A program made the position numbers and the translations under genes. A model generated the notes under the pieces. The model saw only the letters and a program-made list of their open reading frames with translations, ran no database searches and was not told the DNA's origin. From an uncultured Phocaeicola sp. (GTDB lineage: Bacteria > Bacteroidota > Bacteroidia > Bacteroidales > Bacteroidaceae), in contig CALUGI010000012.1 of assembly GCA_944320135.1 (NCBI GenBank), positions 1 through 64,000 on the forward strand: DNA of 64,000 nt, written 5' to 3'. This document shows, piece after piece, positions 42,617-51,225 of the stretch (the first letter of the stretch is position 1; every line of letters begins with the position of its first letter).

Positions 42617-44398
42617 ATGAAAACGATGAAATATCTGTTCGCCGTAATCGCAACCCTGATTGCCTTTACATCGTGTGAGGAAGACGGCGACAAAATATAC
42701 CTGCAGAGCCTGAGCGGCAACGAGCTGATGGCTTCTACAAGTGACGTGACGCTGAGCCCGGACGCGGCGCAGCAGATTGTCCTTTCCTTCGCATGGACGG
42801 ACCAGACAATAGCCGTCAGCGATGAAAATGTGGGCACGGCCGCAAAGGTGGTCACTAACCTTGAAGCCTCCCTGTCGGAGGACTTCTCCGGCACAGTTTC
42901 CAGAACGGAAACCACTTCTCTCTCCCATGCCTTCACGGGCGCGCAGCTGAACACCGTGGCCAACGCCATCGGAGCGACCGTCGGCCAGCCCAACGCCGTA
43001 TGGTTCCGTCTGGGAAGCGCGACGGGGACGAACATTCCGTCGGCATACAGCAATGCGGTGCAAGTGAACGTGACGCCATACGAGATGGACATGCACACAG
43101 GAATCATCCTTGACGCAAGCAAGAACGCAACGGGGGAAACGCTCTATTCGGCAAACGCCGACGGAATCTATTCCGGCTTCATGACCGCAAACGCTTGGGA
43201 AAACTTCTACATGAGAGAAGGTAACGGAATTGTTTGGGGGAATGTCGGAGATGATGGAGGAGGAACACCGTTCGTCCTTTCAAGTGAACCGACCCAGTGG
43301 AACATGTGGTTCCCCAACGCTGAAGGATGCTTCCATGTGACTGTCAATACAAAGGAAGAAGAATGGAGCGCGCTTCATGTCTCTTCTCTGGCTGTCGGCG
43401 GTCTTGCAGACGGAGATATAGCCATGACATTTGACAAGACCAACGGCCAATGGCTGGCTACCTTCACTGCTGACGCTCCAGGAAGCCGCACAATCACAAT
43501 TTCCGGACAGGGAGAGCTGTTCAACGCTTCTACGGGAACTGATGCGGGAAGCGCAACCGACATTGCCTTTGCAATGGAAGGAGAAAACCTTGTCCTTGCA
43601 GAAACGGCGGGAAGCGTCAACGTGGAAGTGCCGCAGGCAGGGGAATGCACCTTGCGGCTGAACCTCTCCGACCCGACAAACTGCACGGCCACAGTCGAAG
43701 CGGGAAGCGCGGAAGTGCCGGTTGCTTATCCGGAAATGGTGGACGTGCAACGCTGGGACGGAACCAGCATGGTAAGCATGGTCCAGCTGCAACGCACCGA
43801 TGCCGCAAACGGAACTTATGAAGGGACTTACGAAGGTCCTTACGACAAAGACGACACCGAGCACTACGGCTTCGAGTTCATAGCAGACGGGGTATGGTAC
43901 AGAGCCGATGCGAACGACCTGACAAAACTCGTTACCAGCAGCAACGAACTACCCAAGTTTACGTTCGCAGAAGCCGACGACAACGTGGCAAGCATCAAGG
44001 TCGAAATCACCGTCCACCTGAACACGCTGACCTGGGAGTATGAGATTATCTCGCAAGAGACGGGAGAAGGAGGCGATGGCGAAGAAACTTATCCTGCTTC
44101 TTTGGATGTAGTATGCTATCCTGATGGCGGAAACGAAACAGCCATGACAACGCTCACTCTTACAGACAACGAGAAAGGTATTTATACCGGTACATACTCA
44201 GGAGAATATCGGAACAATATCAACATCATCGACCGAACCAATAGTAAATGGTACGGATGCGATCCGACTGACAACTCAAAACTTTCGTCAGCAGACGACA
44301 AATGGAATATCTGGTTCAGTGCGTCCGGTACGGTTACAATAACCGTTAATTTGAGCGAGATGACGTACAGCATAACCGAAACCCAGACTAACAATTAA
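42617..44398 (+). CDS. SusE/SusF-like surface glycan-binding lipoprotein
   Basis: 593 aa, lipobox IAFTSC with Cys 20 followed by EED, a surface-export pattern. An N-terminal SusE-like Ig domain (about residues 35-150, with SFAWTDQTIAV) is followed by several beta-rich domains with W/Y-rich strands of starch-binding or CBM-like look (for example ENFYMREGNGIVWGNVGDDG and EWSALHVSSLAVGG). Position between susD and GH53 equals the surface glycan-binding protein in characterised galactan PULs. Ligand inferred. Confidence 0.85.
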   Translation: MKTMKYLFAVIATLIAFTSCEEDGDKIYLQSLSGNELMASTSDVTLSPDAAQQIVLSFAWTDQTIAVSDENVGTAAKVVTNLEASLSEDFSGTVSRTETTSLSHAFTGAQLNTVANAIGATVGQPNAVWFRLGSATGTNIPSAYSNAVQVNVTPYEMDMHTGIILDASKNATGETLYSANADGIYSGFMTANAWENFYMREGNGIVWGNVGDDGGGTPFVLSSEPTQWNMWFPNAEGCFHVTVNTKEEEWSALHVSSLAVGGLADGDIAMTFDKTNGQWLATFTADAPGSRTITISGQGELFNASTGTDAGSATDIAFAMEGENLVLAETAGSVNVEVPQAGECTLRLNLSDPTNCTATVEAGSAEVPVAYPEMVDVQRWDGTSMVSMVQLQRTDAANGTYEGTYEGPYDKDDTEHYGFEFIADGVWYRADANDLTKLVTSSNELPKFTFAEADDNVASIKVEITVHLNTLTWEYEIISQETGEGGDGEETYPASLDVVCYPDGGNETAMTTLTLTDNEKGIYTGTYSGEYRNNINIIDRTNSKWYGCDPTDNSKLSSADDKWNIWFSASGTVTITVNLSEMTYSITETQTNN

Positions 44399-44414
44399 AA
44401 AAACAGCAACAGCC

Positions 44415-45533
44415 ATGAAAAAGATAAAGACCTGGTGGATGAGCTTCATCCTCCTATGCGGTTTGACAACCGTTTCATGCGACAACGAAGATACGCCGAC
44501 TTTCCCGGAACAGCCGGAAACCACCGATCCGACGGGAGGGTATGACATGACAGGCTTCGCGCGCGGAGCCGACGTAAGCTGGCTTACCGAAATGGAAGCC
44601 AGCGGACGCAAGTTCTACGACTCTACGGGAGTGGAACGCGAGTGTATGGAACTGCTTCGCGAGCTAGGCATGAACGCCATCCGTCTGCGCGTGTGGGTAA
44701 ACCCGACTGATGGATGGTGCAACAAGCAGGACGTGCTCGTGAAGGCATGGAGAGCAAGCAAACTGGGCTACCGTCTGATGATTGACTTCCATTACAGCGA
44801 CGAATGGGCCGACCCGGACGACCAGCATAAGCCGGTGGCATGGCAGGACTATTCGTTTGACGAACTGCAACAGGCGGTGGCAGAGCATACAACAGACGTG
44901 CTTTCCGCATTAAAAGCGCAGGACATCGATGTGGAATGGGTGCAGGTGGGCAACGAAACCCGTTACGGAATGCTTTGGGATGACGGCTTTACCGATTACG
45001 ACTACAGCGATGCCGCCAACTTCGCTCAACTTATCAATGCAGGATATGATGCGGTGAAAGAAGTTTATTCCGAGGCACAGGTCATCATCCATATCGACAA
45101 AGGAAATCAACCGGGATATTATACCGGCATGTTCGATGCGTTGAAGGCCGCAAATGCCAGATGGGACATCATCGGCATGTCGCTCTATCCGGGAGAAGAC
45201 CCCGATAACAAGAACGGTCTGACCGAATGGCAGCCACTTGACAAAGACGGAAACACCTGGCTGCAGCAGAACGACGACTGCATCGCCAACATGAAGACGC
45301 TCATCGAAAAATACGGAACAAAAGTCATGATGTGCGAAATCGGCATCCCGTGGAGCTACAAAGAAGCCGAAGCCTTCTACACCGACTTCATCACCAAGGC
45401 CAAGGCGGTGGAAGGCTGTCTGGGCGTGTTCGCCTGGGAGCCCCAGTGCTACGGCGGATGGGAAGGTTACCATAAAGGCATGTTCGACGACGATGGCCGC
45501 CCGATGAGTTCGCTCAACGCGTTCAAGAGATAA
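44415..45533 (+). CDS. GH53 endo-beta-1,4-galactanase, lipoprotein
   Basis: 372 aa with a lipoprotein signal (lipobox TVSC, Cys near 20) and a GH53 (beta/alpha)8 barrel from about residue 45. FARGADVSWL, AIRLRVWVNP and DFHYSDEWADP are family signatures. The acid/base is Glu 181 in VQVGNETRYG and the nucleophile Glu 308 in MMCEIGIPWS. It cuts pectic beta-1,4-galactan at the cell surface, and its products would go through SusCD. A second GH53 domain lies in the next gene. Confidence 0.94.
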   Translation: MKKIKTWWMSFILLCGLTTVSCDNEDTPTFPEQPETTDPTGGYDMTGFARGADVSWLTEMEASGRKFYDSTGVERECMELLRELGMNAIRLRVWVNPTDGWCNKQDVLVKAWRASKLGYRLMIDFHYSDEWADPDDQHKPVAWQDYSFDELQQAVAEHTTDVLSALKAQDIDVEWVQVGNETRYGMLWDDGFTDYDYSDAANFAQLINAGYDAVKEVYSEAQVIIHIDKGNQPGYYTGMFDALKAANARWDIIGMSLYPGEDPDNKNGLTEWQPLDKDGNTWLQQNDDCIANMKTLIEKYGTKVMMCEIGIPWSYKEAEAFYTDFITKAKAVEGCLGVFAWEPQCYGGWEGYHKGMFDDDGRPMSSLNAFKR

Positions 45534-45536
45534 ATC

Positions 45537-45602
45537 CCGCCGAAGAAACGGAAAAAGGCAGGGGCCTTCAGACCGAAACGCCCCGGCCCTTTCCGGAAAT
45601 CC
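45537..45602. repeat. 22-base periodic array, instance 9 (3 exact units), inside the PUL
   Basis: Units 45537-45558, 45559-45580 and 45581-45602, each 22 bases, starting CCGCCG, CAGGGG and CCCCGG with A-rich stretches near the ends. It is followed by a near-match -7 box (AAACTTTG at about 45621-45628), four bases before the ATG region of the GH2-GH53 gene. Confidence 0.5.
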
Positions 45603-45632
45603 CGCCATCTTAAAAAACAAAACTTTGCAACC

Positions 45633-48600
45633 ATGAAAAGAACATTGCTCGCAGCCGCCTTCATGATAGGAAGCGCGTGCGCCCTGTACGCGCAACGCAC
45701 CGAACGCACGTTGGAGAAAGGCTGGAAATTCACGAAAGGAGACATAGAAAACGCACAGTCCGCCGGATTCGACGACAGCCGGTGGGAGGAGGTCACCGTT
45801 CCACACGACTGGGCCATCTACGGACCGTTCGACAGGAGCCATGACCTGCAGAATGTGGCCGTCACACAAAACTTTGAGACAGAAGCGTCCGTAAAGACAG
45901 GACGCACGGGAGGACTCCCTTACGTGGGTGTGGGATGGTATCGCACCGCATTCGACTCGGAGCCGGGAAAACGGACCACGCTCGTCTTCGACGGCGCGAT
46001 GAGCGAAGCCCGCGTGTATGTGAACGGAAAAGAAGCCTGCTTCTGGCCGTTCGGCTACAACTCGTTCCACTGCGACGTGACCGCGCTTCTCAATGACGAC
46101 GGAAAGGGCAACACGCTTGCCGTCCGTCTGGAGAACCGTCCGCAGTCTTCCCGCTGGTATCCGGGGGCGGGACTCTACCGGAACGTGCATGTCATAACGA
46201 CCGGCAATATCCATGTGCCGGTATGGGGAACACAGATCACCACTCCTCACGCAGGAACCGACTATGCGTCGGTAAAACTGCTCACCACCGTAGACAATGC
46301 AGGCGACAAGGACATCCGCATCGTGACGGACATCCTCTCGCCCGACGGAAAGACGGTGGCCACGAAGGACAACACCCGCAAAATCAACCACGGAATGCCT
46401 TTTGAACAGAACTTCCTGATAGACGCCCCGATGCTGTGGTCGCCCGAAAGCCCTTCGCTTTACAAGGCCGTATCCAGAATCTATGCGGACGGCCGGATGG
46501 TGGACGAATATACCACCCGCTTCGGCATCCGTTCCATCGAATACGTGGCCGACAAGGGATTCTACCTCAACGGGAAACACCGCAAGTTCCAGGGAGTGTG
46601 CAATCACCACGATCTGGGCCCGCTGGGTGCGGCAATCAATGTCTCCGCCCTGCGCCATCAGCTCACCATGCTGAAAGACATGGGATGCGACGCCATCCGC
46701 ACGGCCCACAACATGCCTGCTCCGGAACTGGTCGAACTCTGCGACGAGATGGGATTCATGATGATGGTCGAACCGTTCGATGAATGGGACATCGCCAAAT
46801 GCGAGAACGGCTATCACCGCTATTTCAACGAATGGGCGGAACGCGACATGGTGAACATGCTCCGCCAGTTCCGCAACAACCCGTGCGTGATCATGTGGAG
46901 CATCGGAAACGAGGTGCCCACGCAGTGCAGTCCGGAAGGCTATAAGGTGGCGAAATTCCTGCAGGACATCTGCCACAGGGAAGACCCGACACGTCCGGTC
47001 ACATGCGGAATGGACCAGGTAAGCTGCGTGCTCGACAACGGATTCGCGGCAATGATTGACATCCCCGGCTTCAACTACCGGGCGCACCGCTATCAGGAGG
47101 CCTACAGCCGTCTGCCGCAGAATATCGTGCTGGGGTCGGAGACGTCTTCAACGGTCAGTTCGCGCGGCGTGTACAAGTTTCCGGCCGTAAAGCGCCACAC
47201 GGCCATCTACGATGACCATCAGTCGACGGGATACGATCTGGAGCACTGTTCATGGAGCAACCTCCCCGATGAAGATTTTGCCCTGGCAGACGATTATCCG
47301 TGGACCATCGGCCAGTTCGTATGGACAGGCTTCGACTATCTGGGAGAACCTTCTCCCTACGATACCGACGCATGGCCCAGCCACAGTTCGCTGTTCGGCA
47401 TCATCGACCTGGCAAGTCTGCCAAAGGACCGTTACTGGCTTTACCGCAGCCTATGGAACAGGGAGTCGCCTACGCTCCATATTCTGCCTCATTGGACATG
47501 GCCCGGAAGAGAGGGAGAAAACACGCCTGTCTTCGTCTACACCAGCTGGCCGGAAGCCGAACTCTTCGTCAACGGAAAGAGCTACGGCAGACAGCGCAAG
47601 CTCACCCGTGAGGAAAGCGAAGCCCTGCGGGGCAAGGATTCCCTCTGGCTGCAGCGCCGCTACCGCCTGATGTGGACGGACGTACCCTACGAACCGGGCG
47701 AAGTGAAGGTGGTGGCATACGGCGCGGACGGAAAAGCCGTCGCGGAGAAATCCGTACACACTGCCGGAAAGCCCCATCACATCGAGCTGACAAGCAGCCG
47801 CACAAGCCTGCAGGCCGACGGAAAGGATCTGGCATATGTCACGCTGCGCATCGTGGACAAGGACGGCAATCTTTGTCCCGCCGACGGAAGACCGGTAGAC
47901 TTCAAGGTGAAAGGTGCGGGGAAATACCGCGCTTCCGCCAATGGAGACGCGGCCTGTCTCGATCTTTTCCATCATCCGAAGATGCATGCTTTCAGCGGAA
48001 TGCTGACGGTCATCGTCCAGTCAGGAGAAACGGCCGGCACGCTTGAACTGGAGGCGACGGCCAAAGGCATCAAATCCGGAAGAATACAAATCAAGGTCAA
48101 CAGCCCCCTTAACTCCCCCCGAGGGGGAGCTTATGCCACTGAAGCCTCCCCTACGGGGGGAGGTTTGGAGGGGGCCGTGAGTCTGGAGGGGGCTTTCTAC
48201 AAAGGAGCCGACATAAGCTGGACAACGCAGCTCGAATCGGAAGGGCACCGCTTCTACAACTTCCAGGGAGAGGAGCGTGAATGCACGGCACTGATGAAGG
48301 AACTCGGACTGAACGCTGTCCGTCTGCGGGTATGGGTGAATCCGAAGGACGGATGGAGCGGCAAAGAAGATATGCTGACACTTGCCAAACGTGCCAAGGC
48401 AAACGGCATGGAGCTGATGGTGGATTTCCATTACAGCGACTGGTGGGCGGACCCCGGAAAGCAACATATTCCGGAAGCATGGAAGGGACTTTCCTACGAG
48501 GAAATGAAGACAGCGCTCGCCTCACACACGAAAGAGGTCCTGGAGCTGCTGAAAGAAAACGGCATCACCCCGAAATGGGTACAGATAGGGAACGAGACGA

Positions 48601-49142
48601 GCGACGGGTTCCTGTGGGAGACAGGACGAGCCGGCACGAACATGAAACAATATGCCGGACTGACTACCGCCGGATATGAAGCCGCCAAATCCGTATTTCC
48701 TGATGTCATTGCCATCGTGCATCTGGACAACGGGTTCGACAATGACCTGTACAACTACATATTCGACGGCCTGAAAGCGAACGGAGGAAAATGGGACATG
48801 ATAGGCATGTCGCTCTATCCCTACTGGTCAATCATGTACAAGCACGTGAAATCTGCCGACGAGGCCGTCGCCCGGTGCATGGAAAACATCCGAAAAGTAA
48901 GCGGGAAGTACGGATGCGACGTGATGATTGTGGAAACGGGCATGGAGTCCGCCAAACCGGAAGAAGGCCGGACGATATTGGGCAAGATTATCAAGGAAGC
49001 CAGACACAACACCAACGGGCATTGTAAAGGAGTGTTCTACTGGGAGCCTGAATGCAAGCCCGCCCCCTATGTGCTGGGAGCCTTCACCGCAGACGGACGG
49101 CCTACCGTCATCATGAAGGCCTTTTCAGAAAATGAGGAATGA
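45633..49142 (+). CDS. GH2 beta-galactosidase fused to GH53 endo-galactanase
   Basis: 1169 aa with a signal peptide (residues 1-20, ALYAQ). Residues 22-820 are a GH2 enzyme: sugar-binding and Ig domains, then the barrel with acid/base Glu 427 (MWSIGNEVP) and nucleophile Glu 503 (LGSETSS), then DUF4982-like and Ig-like domains. Residues 824-853 are a low-complexity linker. Residues 854-1169 are a full GH53 domain (FYKGADISW, AVRLRVWVNP, DFHYSDWWADP; acid/base Glu 988, nucleophile Glu 1101). Both active sites look intact, so exo- and endo-cleavage of galactan are joined in one periplasmic or surface enzyme. Similar PULs code the two as separate proteins. The last residues (ENEE) and stop codon come from a microrepeat. 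Confidence 0.93.
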   Translation: MKRTLLAAAFMIGSACALYAQRTERTLEKGWKFTKGDIENAQSAGFDDSRWEEVTVPHDWAIYGPFDRSHDLQNVAVTQNFETEASVKTGRTGGLPYVGVGWYRTAFDSEPGKRTTLVFDGAMSEARVYVNGKEACFWPFGYNSFHCDVTALLNDDGKGNTLAVRLENRPQSSRWYPGAGLYRNVHVITTGNIHVPVWGTQITTPHAGTDYASVKLLTTVDNAGDKDIRIVTDILSPDGKTVATKDNTRKINHGMPFEQNFLIDAPMLWSPESPSLYKAVSRIYADGRMVDEYTTRFGIRSIEYVADKGFYLNGKHRKFQGVCNHHDLGPLGAAINVSALRHQLTMLKDMGCDAIRTAHNMPAPELVELCDEMGFMMMVEPFDEWDIAKCENGYHRYFNEWAERDMVNMLRQFRNNPCVIMWSIGNEVPTQCSPEGYKVAKFLQDICHREDPTRPVTCGMDQVSCVLDNGFAAMIDIPGFNYRAHRYQEAYSRLPQNIVLGSETSSTVSSRGVYKFPAVKRHTAIYDDHQSTGYDLEHCSWSNLPDEDFALADDYPWTIGQFVWTGFDYLGEPSPYDTDAWPSHSSLFGIIDLASLPKDRYWLYRSLWNRESPTLHILPHWTWPGREGENTPVFVYTSWPEAELFVNGKSYGRQRKLTREESEALRGKDSLWLQRRYRLMWTDVPYEPGEVKVVAYGADGKAVAEKSVHTAGKPHHIELTSSRTSLQADGKDLAYVTLRIVDKDGNLCPADGRPVDFKVKGAGKYRASANGDAACLDLFHHPKMHAFSGMLTVIVQSGETAGTLELEATAKGIKSGRIQIKVNSPLNSPRGGAYATEASPTGGGLEGAVSLEGAFYKGADISWTTQLESEGHRFYNFQGEERECTALMKELGLNAVRLRVWVNPKDGWSGKEDMLTLAKRAKANGMELMVDFHYSDWWADPGKQHIPEAWKGLSYEEMKTALASHTKEVLELLKENGITPKWVQIGNETSDGFLWETGRAGTNMKQYAGLTTAGYEAAKSVFPDVIAIVHLDNGFDNDLYNYIFDGLKANGGKWDMIGMSLYPYWSIMYKHVKSADEAVARCMENIRKVSGKYGCDVMIVETGMESAKPEEGRTILGKIIKEARHNTNGHCKGVFYWEPECKPAPYVLGAFTADGRPTVIMKAFSENEE
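48102..48191 (+). repeat. Palindromic GC-rich repeat read as protein linker
   Basis: The linker of the GH2-GH53 protein contains CTCCCCCCGAGGGGGAG and CCTCCCCTACGGGGGGAGG, two hairpins separated by about 18 bases, then GTTTGGAGGGGGC and a second GGAGGGGGC. This is the pattern of extragenic palindromic repeats of Bacteroidetes, yet it is translated (about residues 824-853, rich in Gly, Pro, Ser). Confidence 0.75.
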
Positions 49143-49203
49143 GGAATGAAGAATGAGGAATGAAGAATGAGACTGCGCTTTTCATTCTTCATTCCTCATT
49201 CTT
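49133..49203. terminator. Microrepeat forming a perfect 22-bp inverted repeat at the PUL end
   Basis: GAATGAGGAATGAAGAATGA and two more bases (49149-49170) pair perfectly with 49182-49203 around an 11-base loop. The arms consist of AATGAGGAATGAAG units that begin inside the last codons of the GH2-GH53 gene. It separates convergent genes and probably serves as terminator for both. Confidence 0.7.
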
Positions 49204-49213
49204 AGTTCTTCAT

Positions 49214-50707
49214 TCAACCGAACTCCGCCCAGTCCGTCAGGCGCATGTCGCCTTTCTTCAGGAACGCCTGGTGCATACCCAGCGCGGCGGACAGGCAATG
49301 GCTGGTCTGGCCTTTCGTGGAAATCTTCAGATAGTCCCAAAGCAGCTGCTTGTAGTCGGGATGCGCGCAGTTCTCGATGACCGCTTGGGCCCGCTCCGCC
49401 GGACTCTTTCCGCGCAGGTCGGCCACTCCCTGCTCGGTGACGATTACGTTCACGGAATGTTCGCTGTGGTCAAGATGCGACACCATCGGCACGATTGAGC
49501 TGATGCACCCTCCCTTGGCCGTCGACGGGCAGGAGAAGATGGAGATGTACGCGCTCCGCGTGAAGTCGCCGGAACCTCCGATGCCGTTCATCATCTTCGT
49601 GCCGCAGATATGCGTGGAGTTCACGTTGCCGTAGATGTCCGCTTCGATTGCCGTGTTCATTGAAATCACACCGATACGGCGCACCACCTCCGGACAGTTG
49701 GAAATCTCCGACGGACGGAGCACCAACTTGTGGCGGAAGAAGTCCATGTTGTCGTAAATGTCATCCAGACAATCGTTGGTCACGCTCAGCGAACAGGTGC
49801 TCCCGAACTTCACACGGCCTTCCTTTATCAGTTTGATGACCGAGTTCTGAATCACTTCCGTGTACATCTCGAAAGGCGGGATGCTCTGGTCGCGTCCCAA
49901 TGCCGCCAGCACAGCGTTGGCGATGTTGCCCACGCCCGACTGGAGGGGAAGGAAAGTGGAAGGGATGATTCCCCGCTTCATGTCGGCCGCAAGAAACTCG
50001 GCCACGTTCCGGCCGATCCGCTCCGTCACCGCGTCCGGTTCATGGAAGCCGCGCGCCTCGTCGGGCATGTCCGTCTCGACCACGCCCGCCAGCTTGCTCA
50101 TGTCTATCTGGATATACGGAAGTCCGATACGGTCGCTCGGACGCACAATCGGAATCGGGCGGCGGTAGGGCGGACGCTCCATCTCATACAGGTCGTGGAT
50201 GCCGATGAGCTTCTTGCTGTGCGCCGCGTTCAGCTCGACAATCACCTTGTCGGCCAGACGCGCAACGGTAGGCGTGATGCCCACGCCTGCTGTCAGATAC
50301 ACCCGTCCGTCCTCCGTAATCTCGCAGGCTTCGATTACCGCCACGTTCACATGCCCCAGAAAGCCGGAGCGCAGACGCTGCGCCACCTGCGAGAGATGGA
50401 TGTCGGTATAGCTGATTTCCCCGTTGTTCACCGCCTTGCGGAAATCCGCGTTCGTCGTGTAGGGGGCGCGGAACTTGAGCGCATGGGCACGGGTCAGCAT
50501 CCCGTCGCACGAGTCGCCCGTCGAAGCGCCCGTTATCAGTCCGATCTGGAACTCCTCTCCTTTCGCGTGCTTCTCTTCCGCTATCCGGGCCACCTCCGCC
50601 ATGACAGCTTTCGGGCTTCCTGCGGGAGTAAAGCCGCTGAGTCCGACAATATCTCCGTTCTTTATCATACTGGCGGCCTCAGCCGCCGAAATAAAATTGA
50701 AATTCAT
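49214..50707 (-). CDS. Acetyl-CoA hydrolase/succinyl-CoA:acetate CoA-transferase family protein
   Basis: 497 aa from MNFNFISAAEAASM. Two CoA-transferase halves are visible. The first has GLSGFTPAGSPKAVM, the second the catalytic Glu in TAIEADIYGNVNSTH (near residue 350) and GGSGDFTRSAYIS. It moves CoA between succinyl-CoA and acetate or propionate, a step of fermentative acetate, propionate or succinate metabolism in this group. An ATG 33 bases further upstream is possible but less family-like. It lies 29 bases after the small gene at 50737 and could be in its transcript. Confidence 0.9.
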   Translation of the reverse strand: MNFNFISAAEAASMIKNGDIVGLSGFTPAGSPKAVMAEVARIAEEKHAKGEEFQIGLITGASTGDSCDGMLTRAHALKFRAPYTTNADFRKAVNNGEISYTDIHLSQVAQRLRSGFLGHVNVAVIEACEITEDGRVYLTAGVGITPTVARLADKVIVELNAAHSKKLIGIHDLYEMERPPYRRPIPIVRPSDRIGLPYIQIDMSKLAGVVETDMPDEARGFHEPDAVTERIGRNVAEFLAADMKRGIIPSTFLPLQSGVGNIANAVLAALGRDQSIPPFEMYTEVIQNSVIKLIKEGRVKFGSTCSLSVTNDCLDDIYDNMDFFRHKLVLRPSEISNCPEVVRRIGVISMNTAIEADIYGNVNSTHICGTKMMNGIGGSGDFTRSAYISIFSCPSTAKGGCISSIVPMVSHLDHSEHSVNVIVTEQGVADLRGKSPAERAQAVIENCAHPDYKQLLWDYLKISTKGQTSHCLSAALGMHQAFLKKGDMRLTDWAEFG

Positions 50708-50736
50708 AGTATTTACGTGTTTTTTTGTTTGAAATA

Positions 50737-51102
50737 TCATTCATACTTCCTTTTGAATATCTCGGAATAAATAAAGGCGCGCCGCGCTTCGGAAACATTC
50801 CTCAGGTCTGCCAGCGGACGCGCTTCTTGCGGCTGCTCCGTTTTTTTCTCAGGCTTGCGAACGCCCTGTTTCTTTCCTTTTTTCTTTTTTTGCGACAAAC
50901 TGCCCTCCCCTTCCGCGCAAGGCGAAAAAGCCGGCACGCCTTCCGCCTCAAACGCCGGCGCATCCGTCTCCCGGCTCGGCGGCGTTTCATGCAAAGGAGG
51001 GCGGCGTTTTCTTGCAGCATCCTTCTTCGCATTGTCCAGCAACCGGCGGTAAACGGCAGCCGCCATTACCAGCAAAAATATCAGAACGATTATAAAATCC
51101 AT
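50737..51102 (-). CDS. Small single-span membrane protein of unknown function
   Basis: 121 aa from MDFIIVLIFLLVMAAAVY at 51102, with one N-terminal membrane helix, then a low-complexity charged, Pro- and Lys-rich middle (KKKKGKKQGVRKPEKK), and a conserved-looking end DLRNVSEARRAFIYSEIFKRKYE. The ATG at 51129 is rejected as start because it lies within the promoter box (51127-51134). Unknown function; the C-terminal segment may be the functional part. Confidence 0.7.
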   Translation of the reverse strand: MDFIIVLIFLLVMAAAVYRRLLDNAKKDAARKRRPPLHETPPSRETDAPAFEAEGVPAFSPCAEGEGSLSQKKKKGKKQGVRKPEKKTEQPQEARPLADLRNVSEARRAFIYSEIFKRKYE

Positions 51103-51126
51103 AAGGCCCAATATAAAGGTTTTCGT

Positions 51127-51134
51127 CAAAGGTA
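51127..51134 (-). promoter_or_regulatory. Promoter -7 box of the small membrane protein gene (TACCTTTG)
   Basis: On the minus strand TACCTTTG matches TAnnTTTG and lies 24 bases before the ATG at 51102, which fixes that start. Confidence 0.65.
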
Positions 51135-51188
51135 CGAATAAAATCCATTATCTCCTATCCATTTCATGGAAGTTAACCAAGAAACAGG

Positions 51189-51196
51189 TATCTTTG
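51189..51196 (+). promoter_or_regulatory. Promoter -7 box of miaB (TATCTTTG)
   Basis: TATCTTTG matches TAnnTTTG, 29 bases before the ATG at 51226. An ATG upstream of it (51166) is therefore not the start. Confidence 0.65.
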
Positions 51197-51225
51197 CGCC
51201 CGAATCAACTAATCTATCATACATT

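Noticed and set aside
44910-47087. 725-codon open frame on the minus strand
   Set aside because: It lies opposite GH53 and the GH2 domain and reads as low-complexity His/Val-rich shadow coding caused by GC-rich codons.
51129-51166. Starts of the divergent genes at 51129 (minus) and 51166 (plus)
   Set aside because: Both would place coding sequence over TAnnTTTG promoter boxes; the starts 51102 and 51226 fit boxes and families.
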